From an uncultured Dehalococcoidia bacterium (GTDB taxonomy: Bacteria; Chloroflexota; Dehalococcoidia; Lucifugimonadales; UBA3495), in NCBI GenBank assembly GCA_951812625.1, contig CATOSP010000002.1, forward strand, positions 1,684,788 through 1,748,787: 64,000 nucleotides of DNA, given 5' to 3'. Below the pieces are notes generated by a model. The model was not told where the DNA came from, ran no database searches, and saw only the letters and a program-made list of their open reading frames with translations. Both the position numbers and the translations under genes were made by a program. Below are positions 34,663 to 43,501 of the stretch, piece by piece (position 1 is the first letter of the stretch; every line of letters starts with the position of its first letter).

Positions 34663-35951
34663 GCACCGGAGGAAATGACGGCGGGCATCCCGGCCCGGAC
34701 TACAGCAATCCCGGACCGCTGGACGGACTCCGGGTGCTGGAGCTGTCCGATGAAAAGGGCCAGTTCTGCGGCAAGCTCATGGCCGATCTGGGCGCAGACC
34801 TGATCAAGATTGAACCGCCCGGTGGTCAAAACACACGTTATGTGGGACCTTTCCTCGACGACAAACCTCACCCGGAGCGTAGCCTCTCGTTCTGGCATTA
34901 CAACACTTCCAAGCGGGCTATTACACTTAACCTGGAGACTGCGGACGGGCGCAGACTGTTCCGGCAACTGGCGTCCAGGGCAGACATCGTCCTGGAGACC
35001 CGTCCGCCGGGATACCTGCCCGCACTAGGGCTTGGTTACAACGACTTGTCGGCCGATAATCCCCGGCTGATTATGTGCTCCCTCACTCCCTTCGGTCAGA
35101 CCGGGCCGTGGCGTGACTACCTGACTTGCGACATCGCCCACATGGCTGGAGGAGGACAGATGGCGTCCTCCGGCTATGACCCGGAGGACGCGGAGAACGC
35201 GCCTCCCATCGCGCCCGGCGGAGGCAACGCCTGGCACATCGGGGGCCACTACGCCTACATGGGCATCCTTGCCGCCCTATACTGGCGGGACATGAGCGGC
35301 CAAGGCCAATACATGGACGCCTCCATCCATGAGGCGTGCGCTCTCACCACCGAAGGGGCCATCGCCATCTACCTCTCCACCCGAGAAGTGGTCCGCCGCC
35401 ACACCGGACGCCACGCCTCCCCGGACAACTCGGTAAAGATCCAGTTGCCGACGAAGGATGGCGGGTGGGTCAACACGACCCGCTCCGGCACCGCATTGAA
35501 CCCCGCACGGCTGCGGCGTCTTGCCGAGTGGATGGATCAATACGGGCTGGCCCAGGACCTTCTGGACGAGAAGTACAACGACCTGGCCACAGTCCAGGCC
35601 GATGCACAACACACCACCGACGTGCTGGCCAACTTCATCCTGAACATGCCTCAGGAGGATGTATACCGGGGAGGCCAGGAACGCGACTTCCCATGGGGAG
35701 CGATCCGTTCTATGGACGAGATCATTGGCGACGATCACCTGGAGGACCGGGGCTTCTTCGTCCAGGTCGAGCACCCGGAGCTTGGCCGGACCTTCACCTA
35801 TCCCGGCGCGGCTGCCATCTACAACGGTTCACCTTGGCGCATCTCGCGCAGGCCGCCGCTGATTGGCGAGCACAACGAAGAAATCCTGTGCGGCGAGTTG
35901 GGCGTTCCCAGGGAACAACTAACAATGCTGGCGGAGTCCGGGGTCATCTAG
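34659..35951 (+). CDS. CaiB/BaiF family CoA-transferase (second of tandem pair)
   Basis: A 430-residue class III CoA-transferase. DGLRVLELSDEKGQFCGKLM and LGADLIKIEPPGG are the N-terminal landmarks, then LNLETADGRRLFRQLASRAD and AYMGILAALYWRDMSGQGQ. The catalytic Asp position in the first CaiB is replaced here by NAWHIGGHYAYMG, so this subunit may be non-catalytic. It starts in the ATGA overlap with the first gene. A SnoaL-like gene follows 39 bases later. Paired CaiB subunits of this sort are known for heteromeric CoA-transferases. Confidence 0.9.
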   Translation: MSTGGNDGGHPGPDYSNPGPLDGLRVLELSDEKGQFCGKLMADLGADLIKIEPPGGQNTRYVGPFLDDKPHPERSLSFWHYNTSKRAITLNLETADGRRLFRQLASRADIVLETRPPGYLPALGLGYNDLSADNPRLIMCSLTPFGQTGPWRDYLTCDIAHMAGGGQMASSGYDPEDAENAPPIAPGGGNAWHIGGHYAYMGILAALYWRDMSGQGQYMDASIHEACALTTEGAIAIYLSTREVVRRHTGRHASPDNSVKIQLPTKDGGWVNTTRSGTALNPARLRRLAEWMDQYGLAQDLLDEKYNDLATVQADAQHTTDVLANFILNMPQEDVYRGGQERDFPWGAIRSMDEIIGDDHLEDRGFFVQVEHPELGRTFTYPGAAAIYNGSPWRISRRPPLIGEHNEEILCGELGVPREQLTMLAESGVI

Positions 35952-35990
35952 CCCCCGGACTCTTCAAACCGCCCACACGGGACGAATAGT

Positions 35991-36392
35991 ATGGACCATG
36001 ACATCATCGCCGCCAACCTCGCTGCGGTGGAAGCTCACTTCGGCAGCGAGGCTTCCGGGCGGATAGAGGACGCAATCGAACTCTATACCGACGACGTGGT
36101 CTGGGAGGCTCCGAGCCGGCACCTCGTTATAGAGGGCAAGGAGGCGGTCGCCGCCAACTACCGGGAGATTTTCTCCGTGCTGAAGAACGTCGAGTTTCAC
36201 AAGCTCGACAGGTTCGCAACCGAAGACCGCGTTGTCGACGACAGCATCATAACCTTCGAGGTCGCCCGGGACGGGTTTATCCCGCTCCCCTTGGGGACGA
36301 AAGGCGAGATGCGTCTGACCCACATCTTCGAAATGCGCGGCGGCAAGATCAGCAAAGAGATCGGCATCGAGGGACCTCCCCGGGCACGCTAG
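35991..36392 (+). CDS. SnoaL/NTF2-like family protein
   Basis: A 133-residue NTF2-like cone fold: IEDAIELYTDDVVWEAPSR, VIEGKEAVAANYREIFSVL, and LTHIFEMRGGKISKEIGI are typical. It may be an isomerase, hydratase or polyketide-cyclase-like protein. ATG at 35991 follows the second CaiB gene by 39 bases, and a possible terminator follows the stop, so it probably ends the CaiB operon. Substrate unknown. Confidence 0.82.
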   Translation: MDHDIIAANLAAVEAHFGSEASGRIEDAIELYTDDVVWEAPSRHLVIEGKEAVAANYREIFSVLKNVEFHKLDRFATEDRVVDDSIITFEVARDGFIPLPLGTKGEMRLTHIFEMRGGKISKEIGIEGPPRAR

Positions 36393-36438
36393 TGCCGACG
36401 GTAGTGGGAGCATTGACCCCACTCGGTATCTCCGCCCG

Positions 36439-36473
36439 ACCTCAGGCAGTTAACCCTTATCCCTGAGGTTTAC
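36439..36473 (+). terminator. possible terminator after the CaiB/CaiB/SnoaL operon
   Basis: ACCTCAGG (36439-36446) can pair perfectly with CCTGAGGT (36462-36469), leaving a 15-base loop, followed by TTTACCTT. The T-run is weak, so termination is only likely. Confidence 0.35.
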
Positions 36474-36494
36474 CTTGGGTCAGAGACATGTGAC

Positions 36495-37532
36495 GTGTCG
36501 GCAACTATCGACGAAATTCTCGACCTCATCAGCTTCGCCGGGGCCGAGTTGGTGAACGGAAATGCGAACCATGGTCCAATGGCCGCCGAATCCCTTTTTA
36601 CCTTGGGCCGGGATGAAGCGGTCCTGCCTTGGGTCGAGAGTTACCGCGACCGCCTGACTCACCGGCCTGTACCCACAGCGCGTATCGTCAGAGATGATTG
36701 GCGGGAACAACTGGGCAGGCGGGACCGGTTGGGCGACTGGATACAGTTCTTCCAGGATGAGTTGGCCGAGCACTCCTGGAAGTCCGTCATCAGCAAGTGG
36801 GTTCCGCGCCTCGCACCGGGACTTATGGCCGCCGCCGGACACGGGCTCATCCGCACCGGACATGCGGTCAGGACCCTGTCGAGGGGCGAAACCCCACAAC
36901 GCATCGATGAGTTGGCCCAGGGGTTAGGTTACTGGGCAGCACGCTACTATGTTCTGCCGGGAACACCATCGAACGATAACGCTGGTCACTCACCCCTAGA
37001 TGGGCTGTCCTATGTGGGTAGGCTGCACGGACCTGAGTTCGACTCTTCAGGTTCAATAATCCAGCAAATCCAGGGTCTTGAGTCGCACCCGGAGTTTGAA
37101 TCAACTATTGACCTGGTTGACACCGGGGCAGACGTTTCCCGGTTCATTTCCCGCCTGACAGAGACTTTCGCCAGTGTATATCTCGCTAACCGGAAAGACT
37201 TGATAGCCTTCGTACACGCCGTGACCGCCCCCAGTGCGCTGCGGTTGCTGTCGCCTTACCTGTCCGAATCGGATGCACATCGCGCTGCCAGGTACGGGTG
37301 GCAGGGTTGCGCTGCCATCTACTCATGGTATTCCACTGCGCCGCCGCCTGACCTCAATCAATTCGAGGTCCCCGATGAAGGAACGCAAGAATTAATCGAC
37401 CGGGCGGTTGCTGCCGGTGGGGCACATTCGATCAAGTTCACCGAGGCCTGCCTCAGGGAATATGCCCTGAACCCCAGCCCGGTGTACTTGGCGGCTGCTC
37501 TGGACGTCAGTGAGCGGGTAGGACCCGTGTAG
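36495..37532 (+). CDS. questin oxidase family protein (DUF4243)
   Basis: A 345-residue protein that I match to the questin-oxidase-like family (DUF4243). NHGPMAAESLFTLG near residue 26 and AAGHGLIRTGHAVRTL (about residue 112) are the typical His-containing motifs. LPWVESYRDRL and GAHSIKFTEACLREY are also characteristic. Fungal members carry out a Baeyer-Villiger-type ring opening of an anthraquinone, apparently without flavin. The start is a GTG at 36495 without a strong ribosome-binding site. It sits between the CaiB operon and the HAS-barrel/HerA pair. A substrate is not suggested. Confidence 0.75.
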   Translation: MSATIDEILDLISFAGAELVNGNANHGPMAAESLFTLGRDEAVLPWVESYRDRLTHRPVPTARIVRDDWREQLGRRDRLGDWIQFFQDELAEHSWKSVISKWVPRLAPGLMAAAGHGLIRTGHAVRTLSRGETPQRIDELAQGLGYWAARYYVLPGTPSNDNAGHSPLDGLSYVGRLHGPEFDSSGSIIQQIQGLESHPEFESTIDLVDTGADVSRFISRLTETFASVYLANRKDLIAFVHAVTAPSALRLLSPYLSESDAHRAARYGWQGCAAIYSWYSTAPPPDLNQFEVPDEGTQELIDRAVAAGGAHSIKFTEACLREYALNPSPVYLAAALDVSERVGPV

Positions 37533-37603
37533 GTGCGAATCAACCACGAAATACTCGGGTGGAATCCGCATCAGTACCCCCTGTTTCAACTTCCGGAGAT
37601 AAC

Positions 37604-38203
37604 ATGACCTCAGCCAACCCGACGTTAAGCGGGAGGCTGGGGGAGGTAGTGGAGGCCAACTCCACCTCTTTCGTGGCCCAGAGTTACCAGCTATACGATA
37701 CCCCGCCGCTCGGCGGACTGGTCCGCGCCGGTTCTCCAGAGTGCTACTCGGTTGTCTGCCGCATCGTGACCGAACCCCTCGACCCTAGCCGTCCAGTGCT
37801 AGCCCGGGGAGAGGCGATGGAGACGGAAGAGGAGGTCTTCCAGGAGAATCCCCAGCTCAACCGGCTGCTCACCAGCCGCTTCGAAGCTCTCATTGTAGGC
37901 CACTCAGAGGGCGGCCAGGTGCGGACCTACCTCCCGCCGCTGCCACCGAGGATTCATTCCTTCGTCTACGTTTGCACTCCCGACCAAGTTGAGCGGTTGA
38001 CCGCCCGTCTGGAATGGCTGCGGCTCCTGCTCAATTCCGGGTTGCCATCCACTGACGAGGTGGTAGGTGCCTGTTTGCGCGAGGCTGCCGCACACCGTGC
38101 CGACGCCAGGGAGTTTCTGGCTCGTGCTGCCACGGCCCTGGCCTCAGAGCTTGCTGGTGACCTGCCAAGACTGAACGCTGTCCTGCGGACGGTTTCGCCA
38201 TGA
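37604..38203 (+). CDS. HAS-barrel-like partner of the HerA ATPase
   Basis: A 199-residue protein with no firm family assignment. The N-terminal half (GRLGEVVEANSTSFVAQSYQ) has the beta-rich look of the HAS barrel found at the front of HerA ATPases. The remainder is alpha-helical with many Leu/Arg/Ala (RLTARLEWLRLLLNSGLP). GGAG lies a few bases before the ATG at 37604. It overlaps the HerA gene by 4 bases (ATGA), so the two are translationally coupled. It may be a regulatory or assembly subunit of the ATPase; it does not look like NurA. Confidence 0.6.
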   Translation: MTSANPTLSGRLGEVVEANSTSFVAQSYQLYDTPPLGGLVRAGSPECYSVVCRIVTEPLDPSRPVLARGEAMETEEEVFQENPQLNRLLTSRFEALIVGHSEGGQVRTYLPPLPPRIHSFVYVCTPDQVERLTARLEWLRLLLNSGLPSTDEVVGACLREAAAHRADAREFLARAATALASELAGDLPRLNAVLRTVSP

Positions 38204-39918
38204 CCGACACCGGATTTCAACCCGATGACCATCACGCCAACGGGAGCGTCGAATTTCCCACCGCCGTTGGTATAGATATTCCCGGCCAGGAACTGGGAAT
38301 GGTCGTCGATGGTTCACTCAGCCAGGGGCTCGAGGTTCGGCTGGACCCGACAGCGTCTGTGGACGGCGTCAAGGCGGGGACCCTGGTAACGATAGACGGG
38401 ACCAGCAACCGTTTCTTCGGAGTCGTAACCGACATCGCTTTGGCCACCTCTGACCCGAGGCTAAAGCACATTCCGGCGTTGGTGGAGAACCCTCTTGCCG
38501 CCCAGGTGGTTACCGGTACAGTGGCATACGGCACACTATCAATTCTGCCCCAGCTCATAATACCCAGCGTGCTGGGAGACCCCTCAGAACAGCCTGCCGC
38601 CGCCAAGACCATCCCTCCCCACTTCTCTCGTACCCGGGTCGCCTCGCAACGGGATGTCGAGCTAGTCTTCGGTGGAGAAGACCAGAGTCATTTCTGGATC
38701 GGCAACCCGCTGGACATGGATCACAAGCTGTGCCTGGACCTGCGGGAGTTGGTACGCAGGTCAATCGGTGTCTTCGGCAAAAGTGGCACAGGCAAGACCT
38801 TCCTGACCCGACTGCTGCTGGTGGGAATCCTCCAGGGCGGGGAAGCATCATCCCTTATCTTCGATATGCATAGCGAATACGGCTGGGGCGCCGCCGACGC
38901 CGAGGGCAGTCGGTTCGTGAAGGGCCTGAAGCAGCTGTTCCCGTCCAGGGTATCTACCTTCACTTTGGACGAGGTGAGTTCTCGCCGACGAAGGTCATCC
39001 ATCGACGATGTTGTCCGGATAGGCTACGGGGACATCGAGCCGGAAGACATAGAAATGCTCCGGGAGACCCTGAACCTGTCCGACGTGGCAGCATCCGCGG
39101 CCTTCAACCTGCAGCAGCGGTTCGGCCAGCGGGAGTGGATGCGCACATTCCTTGAGCACGAGGGGCGCGAATCACTGGTCGAGTTGGCGAATGACGTGCA
39201 GGTTCAGTCCGCCGCGTTGGGAGCATTGTACAATCGGTTGACCCGTCTCAAGCGCTTCGAGTTCCTGGCAGAAAGCGGTGGAGGCGACGTGGCAGAACGC
39301 ATCATCGAACACCTGGAACGCGGGCAGCATGTCGTCTTGGAGTTTGGCAGGTACGGACGCGACCTCACCGCCTATATGCTCGTTGCCAACCTGATTTCCC
39401 GGCGCATCCACGAAAGGTACGTGGAGCGGAAGGAGGAGGCCGAGGGTGGCCAGGGCAGAGACCCGAGGCCGCTGGTCATAGCCATTGAGGAGGCCCACAA
39501 ATTCCTCAGTCCATCCGTTGCCAGTCACACGATTTTCGGCACCATCGCGCGGGAGTTGCGCAAGTACAACGTGACGCTCATGGTGATTGACCAACGTCCC
39601 AGCGCCATCGATGCCGAGGTGATGAGCCAGCTGGGCACCCGGCTGACCTGTCTGCTGGACAACGACCGGGACATCGAGGCGGTGCTGTCGGGAACTTCCG
39701 GCAGCCGACAGCTGCGGACGGTGCTGTCGCGGCTCGAGGCAAAGCAACAGGCGTTGATATTCGGCCACGCCGTTCCCATGCCGGTGGTGGTGCATACCAG
39801 GGAGTACGGTTCCGCCGAGTCCTACGAGCAGTTGAGCCGGGGACCCCTGAGTGCGAGGTTCAGCGGGGTTGAGACTCCCGATGAGCAGTTGAAGAGCGAG
39901 ATTGCCGACCTTTTCTGA
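38200..39918 (+). CDS. HerA-like (DUF87) ATPase
   Basis: A 572-residue FtsK/HerA-superfamily ATPase. The HAS barrel is at residues 15-150 (VDGSLSQGLEVRLDP, RFFGVVTDIALATSD). Walker A is FGKSGTGKTFLTRLL (about residue 195), then LIFDMHSEYGWG. Walker B is LVIAIEEAHKFLSP with the double Glu, and VIDQRPSAIDAEVMSQLGTR is the sensor segment. HerA hexamers translocate DNA, usually with the nuclease NurA in archaea. No NurA is adjacent. It is coupled to the HAS-barrel-like gene and convergent with a CaiB gene. Confidence 0.88.
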   Translation: MTDTGFQPDDHHANGSVEFPTAVGIDIPGQELGMVVDGSLSQGLEVRLDPTASVDGVKAGTLVTIDGTSNRFFGVVTDIALATSDPRLKHIPALVENPLAAQVVTGTVAYGTLSILPQLIIPSVLGDPSEQPAAAKTIPPHFSRTRVASQRDVELVFGGEDQSHFWIGNPLDMDHKLCLDLRELVRRSIGVFGKSGTGKTFLTRLLLVGILQGGEASSLIFDMHSEYGWGAADAEGSRFVKGLKQLFPSRVSTFTLDEVSSRRRRSSIDDVVRIGYGDIEPEDIEMLRETLNLSDVAASAAFNLQQRFGQREWMRTFLEHEGRESLVELANDVQVQSAALGALYNRLTRLKRFEFLAESGGGDVAERIIEHLERGQHVVLEFGRYGRDLTAYMLVANLISRRIHERYVERKEEAEGGQGRDPRPLVIAIEEAHKFLSPSVASHTIFGTIARELRKYNVTLMVIDQRPSAIDAEVMSQLGTRLTCLLDNDRDIEAVLSGTSGSRQLRTVLSRLEAKQQALIFGHAVPMPVVVHTREYGSAESYEQLSRGPLSARFSGVETPDEQLKSEIADLF

Positions 39919-39940
39919 TTCGGCCTGTCCGTCGAATCAG
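39915..39940. terminator. palindrome shared by two convergent gene ends
   Basis: CTGATTCG (39915-39922) and CGAATCAG (39933-39940) form a perfect 8-bp stem with a 10-base loop. The arms contain the stop codon of HerA (TGA, 39916-39918) and, on the other strand, of the CaiB gene (39939-39937). Neither side has a T-run, so terminator activity is uncertain. Confidence 0.4.
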
Positions 39941-41235
39941 GGAACTTCGTCAGCGTAGTCCATGCCTATGTGTCCCTGCCGCTCAAACTCCGCGTACTCC
40001 TGATCAGAGTAATTGAGGAGCGTCTTGTAAACGTACTCGTTGTCCTCTCCCAACCGTACCGGCCCGCGCCGGACTGGCATTGGGATTTCGGACAGCCTGT
40101 AGGGTGTTGTGGGATAACGGTGAGTCCCCGCGTCCTCCTGGGTGACCTCCTCGAAGATCCCCCGTTCCTCGAGGTGCGGGTCCTGGTATGCGTCACGCTG
40201 GTCCAGAACCGGTCCGGCAGCGATTCCAAGCCCTTGAAGCAGGTGCATAACCTCGTAATTGTCGCGTACGCTGGTCCACTCAGCAATGTGTCTGTCAATT
40301 TCGGCCTGGTGGTGATAGCGGCCCATGGCGTCTTGGAATCGAGCGTCACTGGCCCACTCGGGATTACCCATGACCTCCATCAAGGCATCCCAGTCCCCGT
40401 CTCCGAAGATGGTGATCGTCACCCAGCGGTCCTCGCCACGGCAGGGGTAGCAGCCCTGGATTGCGGACGGGTGGCGGTTTCCTATGGTGCTGGCGCTCCT
40501 GCCGTTCATAGAGTAGTCCAGGAAGGGTTGGCCCATAAACGGTAGCACGTTCTCAGCTTGGGAAAGTTCAATAAGCTGCCCCTTCCCGGTCCGGTTGCGG
40601 TAATGCAGCGCGGCCATGACTGCGAACGCTCCTTGCGTCCCCGCGGTGGCGTCCGACATGAGCACACTACTGTTTGCGGTAGGGTCCATATCCTCGTAGC
40701 CGCGCAGCAGGGTGTGTCCCACCACCCCTTCGATGTGTAGCCCGAAGGCCCGGTAATTCTGGTACTGGCCATCGTTGCTGTAGGCCGGCATCCGGACCAT
40801 TATGATCTCGGGGTTCTCCTCCTTGAGCAGTTGATATGATATCCCGAGCTTCTCCATCGTTTCGGTGGGGTTGTTCTCGACGAAAACGTCGCTGATCCTC
40901 ACCAGCCGCTTGAAGATCTCCATGCCGCCGGGACGCAGCAGATCCAGGGTAACACTTCGCTTGTTCCGGGCATGGGCGTTGAACAACGGGAACCGGTTCC
41001 AGGGACGCTTGCCCGGCTGCCGGTTCGGAGTACCCCCGGCGAAGGAACCCAGAGACTTCAGCATGGCTTCGGTGGGATGGGCCATCGAACCTCTGCCCAA
41101 GGGAACAAAGGTGTTTATCGTCTCAACCCTGATCACCTCCGCCCCCAGGTCCGCCAGGAACGAAGTGCAGTAGGGACCAGCCCATACCACGGTGATGTCC
41201 AGGACGCGGACTCCAGTCAGTGGTAGTTCAGCCAC
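39937..41235 (-). CDS. CaiB/BaiF family CoA-transferase (third copy)
   Basis: A 432-residue class III CoA-transferase. LTGVRVLDITVVWAGPYCTS and LADLGAEVIRVET are the N-terminal landmarks. SDATAGTQGAFAVMAAL holds the expected active-site Asp region, GKGQLIELSQAENVLPFMG follows. ATG at 41235. It lies 26 bases after the fourth copy on the same strand, so they form a second tandem pair. It is convergent with HerA, sharing the palindrome at the ends. Confidence 0.92.
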   Translation of the reverse strand: MAELPLTGVRVLDITVVWAGPYCTSFLADLGAEVIRVETINTFVPLGRGSMAHPTEAMLKSLGSFAGGTPNRQPGKRPWNRFPLFNAHARNKRSVTLDLLRPGGMEIFKRLVRISDVFVENNPTETMEKLGISYQLLKEENPEIIMVRMPAYSNDGQYQNYRAFGLHIEGVVGHTLLRGYEDMDPTANSSVLMSDATAGTQGAFAVMAALHYRNRTGKGQLIELSQAENVLPFMGQPFLDYSMNGRSASTIGNRHPSAIQGCYPCRGEDRWVTITIFGDGDWDALMEVMGNPEWASDARFQDAMGRYHHQAEIDRHIAEWTSVRDNYEVMHLLQGLGIAAGPVLDQRDAYQDPHLEERGIFEEVTQEDAGTHRYPTTPYRLSEIPMPVRRGPVRLGEDNEYVYKTLLNYSDQEYAEFERQGHIGMDYADEVP

Positions 41236-41261
41236 GCAATCTCCTGTTCAACTAAATCCGC

Positions 41262-42473
41262 TTAGATCGTGCCTAAAGCCCTTAGTCGGGCCAGGTCATC
41301 GGTGCAGTATCCCAACCCGGAGAAGACCTCCCCATTGTGCTGACCCAACAGGGGAGCGGGCCGGCGAATGCTCCAGGGTGACTCGGACATGATGAACGGC
41401 CTTCCAGGGTAGTCAAGCGGTCCCGCCTCCGGGTGGTTGATCCGGGTGAACGCGCCACGCCTTAGAAACTCCGGGTCGTGGGCCAGGTCCTCCATCGTGT
41501 TCAATGGGGCGCTCAAGACCCGCGATTCCTGGGCGGTGTGCCACGCCTCGTACTTGCTCTGTTCCAGCGTCCACATAAGGAACATCGGCTCGAACTCTTC
41601 TTGGAGTTCGGGGTCCGATTGGGCTTCAGGTTCGTGCCACTTGGGGTCTTCAAGGAACTCCGGCGAACCCATCATCCGCACAGCCCTGGGAAAGTAGTTC
41701 CTCGAGCCTGTGATCTGGAAATAGCCGTCGGCGCAGGGGTACACCCCGTTGGGATACCCAGATGTCCCCAGGGGAGAACGCCCCAGAACATCCCCAGTGT
41801 ACTGGTAGGTGAGCAGCATACTCATCCGCCTGTCGATGGAACCGATCTGGGTCTCCATCAGGGAAACGTCCACGTGCTGTCCCACACCCTGGAGCCGGGA
41901 GGCGAACAGCGCCCCCATGGTTGCCACTGCGGCCACCCCGCCGCCCTGGTACAGGTGTACGTTGACCCCCAGTTTCAGAGGTTCCCGTTCGTCCAGCCCG
42001 GTGGAGTACATCTCTCCGCCCATTCCGTAGACCATGATCTCCGCGCTGCGAAAGTCCCGGTATGGCCCGGTCTGGCCGAAGTTGGATATCGAGGTCATAA
42101 CCAGAGAAGGATTGACCTCGTGCAGATCGTCGTATCCCAGCCCAAATCGTTCCATTGTACCGGGACGAAAGTTCTCGACAAGTATGTCCACCCCGGCCGC
42201 CAACTCCTTGATCACGTTGGCAGCCGCCTGCGTCTTCAGGTCCAGTGTGATTCCCCGCTTGTTGGTGTTCAGATGCAGGAAAATGCCGCTGCGCTCAAGA
42301 TGCGGAACGTCCCCGGGGAACGGCCCCATACCCCGCGTCGAATCGCCGACGCCGGGGCGCTCGACCTTGATCACGTCGGCTCCGTAGTCGGCCAGCAACT
42401 TGGTACAGTAGGGCCCTGCGATATGCTGCGTCAGATCAAGGACCTTTACATCTTCCAGTGCCAGGTCGGGCAC
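41262..42473 (-). CDS. CaiB/BaiF family CoA-transferase (fourth copy)
   Basis: A 403-residue class III CoA-transferase. VKVLDLTQHIAGPYCTKLLA and YGADVIKVERPGVGDSTR are typical, then FGQTGPYRDFRSAEIMVYG. The region where the catalytic Asp is expected reads GVNVHLYQGGGVAAVATM and lacks it, as in the second copy. It starts at GTG 42473 with GGAGGT 4 bases before. It precedes the third copy in a probable two-gene transcript. An FAH-family gene is divergent upstream. Confidence 0.9.
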   Translation of the reverse strand: MPDLALEDVKVLDLTQHIAGPYCTKLLADYGADVIKVERPGVGDSTRGMGPFPGDVPHLERSGIFLHLNTNKRGITLDLKTQAAANVIKELAAGVDILVENFRPGTMERFGLGYDDLHEVNPSLVMTSISNFGQTGPYRDFRSAEIMVYGMGGEMYSTGLDEREPLKLGVNVHLYQGGGVAAVATMGALFASRLQGVGQHVDVSLMETQIGSIDRRMSMLLTYQYTGDVLGRSPLGTSGYPNGVYPCADGYFQITGSRNYFPRAVRMMGSPEFLEDPKWHEPEAQSDPELQEEFEPMFLMWTLEQSKYEAWHTAQESRVLSAPLNTMEDLAHDPEFLRRGAFTRINHPEAGPLDYPGRPFIMSESPWSIRRPAPLLGQHNGEVFSGLGYCTDDLARLRALGTI

Positions 42474-42684
42474 GAGACCTCCCTTATTCCGTCTCTACCA
42501 TCCTCAAATTATTAGTCCGGTAAGACCGCAGCCATGAATATAACCCCACAGGAATGCACCTGCAACCACCACGGTCGTGTCACCCGACTGCCCATGACAC
42601 ATAGGGCTATAATGCTTCCAAACAGAATGACTTGAAGGTGATGCCCAACGCTTGGACCCTTCGACCGGCAGGAGGACAAAGGGT

Positions 42685-43482
42685 ATGATTTGGTGCAGGT
42701 TTCAGACCGGCGAGAATTCGGCGCAACCAAAGACCAGCTTCGGTATCGTGGAGGAGAGACGGGTAACTGAAGTCTGGGGTAACCCCCTCGAAGACTACGC
42801 GGTCTCAAACCACATCTACTCCCTGGACGAGGTCAAGCTGCTCGCGCCCATAAGGCCGGGAATGCTATACGCCGCTGGTCCCAACTACCGGGGGCACGTA
42901 GAGGGTATGGCCGCTCGGCGCGGAGCACCACCCACCTATCCGGACAGGCCCTCTCCAAACTACCGCTCCGTCCACGCCATTATCGGCACGGAAGAGAACG
43001 TCGTCGTCCCTGGTGAGTCCTCTGGGACGGTGCAGCCCGAGGGCCAGCTTGCCGTGGTCATCGGCAGGAAGGCACGCAACGTCCCGGTGAGCGAAGCCAT
43101 CGACCATGTCTTCGGCTATACCATCGGCAACGACATCAGCCAGCGCCCCTGGCAACAGGCTGACCGGACCATGTTCCGGGGCAAGAACTGCGACACATGG
43201 AAACCCATGGGGCCCTGGATCGTCACCGACCTCGACCCCAAGGGGTTCCGCATCATCGTGCGCCACAACGGGCAAGTCTGGGAAGACTTCTCGTCAGCGG
43301 ACCAGATATGGGACACCGCCACCTGGATCAGCGAGTTGAGCAAGTACGCAACCCTGCACCCGGGGGACGTCCTGTGGATGGGAACTGAAGGCGCTGACGG
43401 CGACATGGTCCCCGGAGACACCATAGAGGTGGAAATCAGCGGGATAGGCACCCTCCGTAACTACGTCGTGGCGGAGGAGTAG
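42685..43482 (+). CDS. fumarylacetoacetate hydrolase (FAH) family protein
   Basis: A 265-residue FAH-family enzyme. LYAAGPNYRGHVEGMAARRG, PEGQLAVVIGRKARNVPVSE (metal Glu), GYTIGNDISQRPWQ and KNCDTWKPMGPWIV (the FAH Lys/Asp signature) are all present. These enzymes cleave acylpyruvates, 2-hydroxyhepta-dienedioates or oxaloacetate. The ATG at 42685 is supported by AGGAGG, and the N-terminus MIWCRFQTG matches the family. A TATAAT box lies at 42608-42613, but no clear -35. It is convergent with the HyuA-HyuB gene (20 bases between ends). Confidence 0.9.
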   Translation: MIWCRFQTGENSAQPKTSFGIVEERRVTEVWGNPLEDYAVSNHIYSLDEVKLLAPIRPGMLYAAGPNYRGHVEGMAARRGAPPTYPDRPSPNYRSVHAIIGTEENVVVPGESSGTVQPEGQLAVVIGRKARNVPVSEAIDHVFGYTIGNDISQRPWQQADRTMFRGKNCDTWKPMGPWIVTDLDPKGFRIIVRHNGQVWEDFSSADQIWDTATWISELSKYATLHPGDVLWMGTEGADGDMVPGDTIEVEISGIGTLRNYVVAEE

Positions 43483-43501
43483 CAGGCGACGCCGACATTG
43501 T

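Noticed and set aside
41478..42515. Plus-strand frame of 345 residues opposite a CaiB gene
   Set aside because: The minus-strand CaiB has all family motifs; the plus-strand reading has none.
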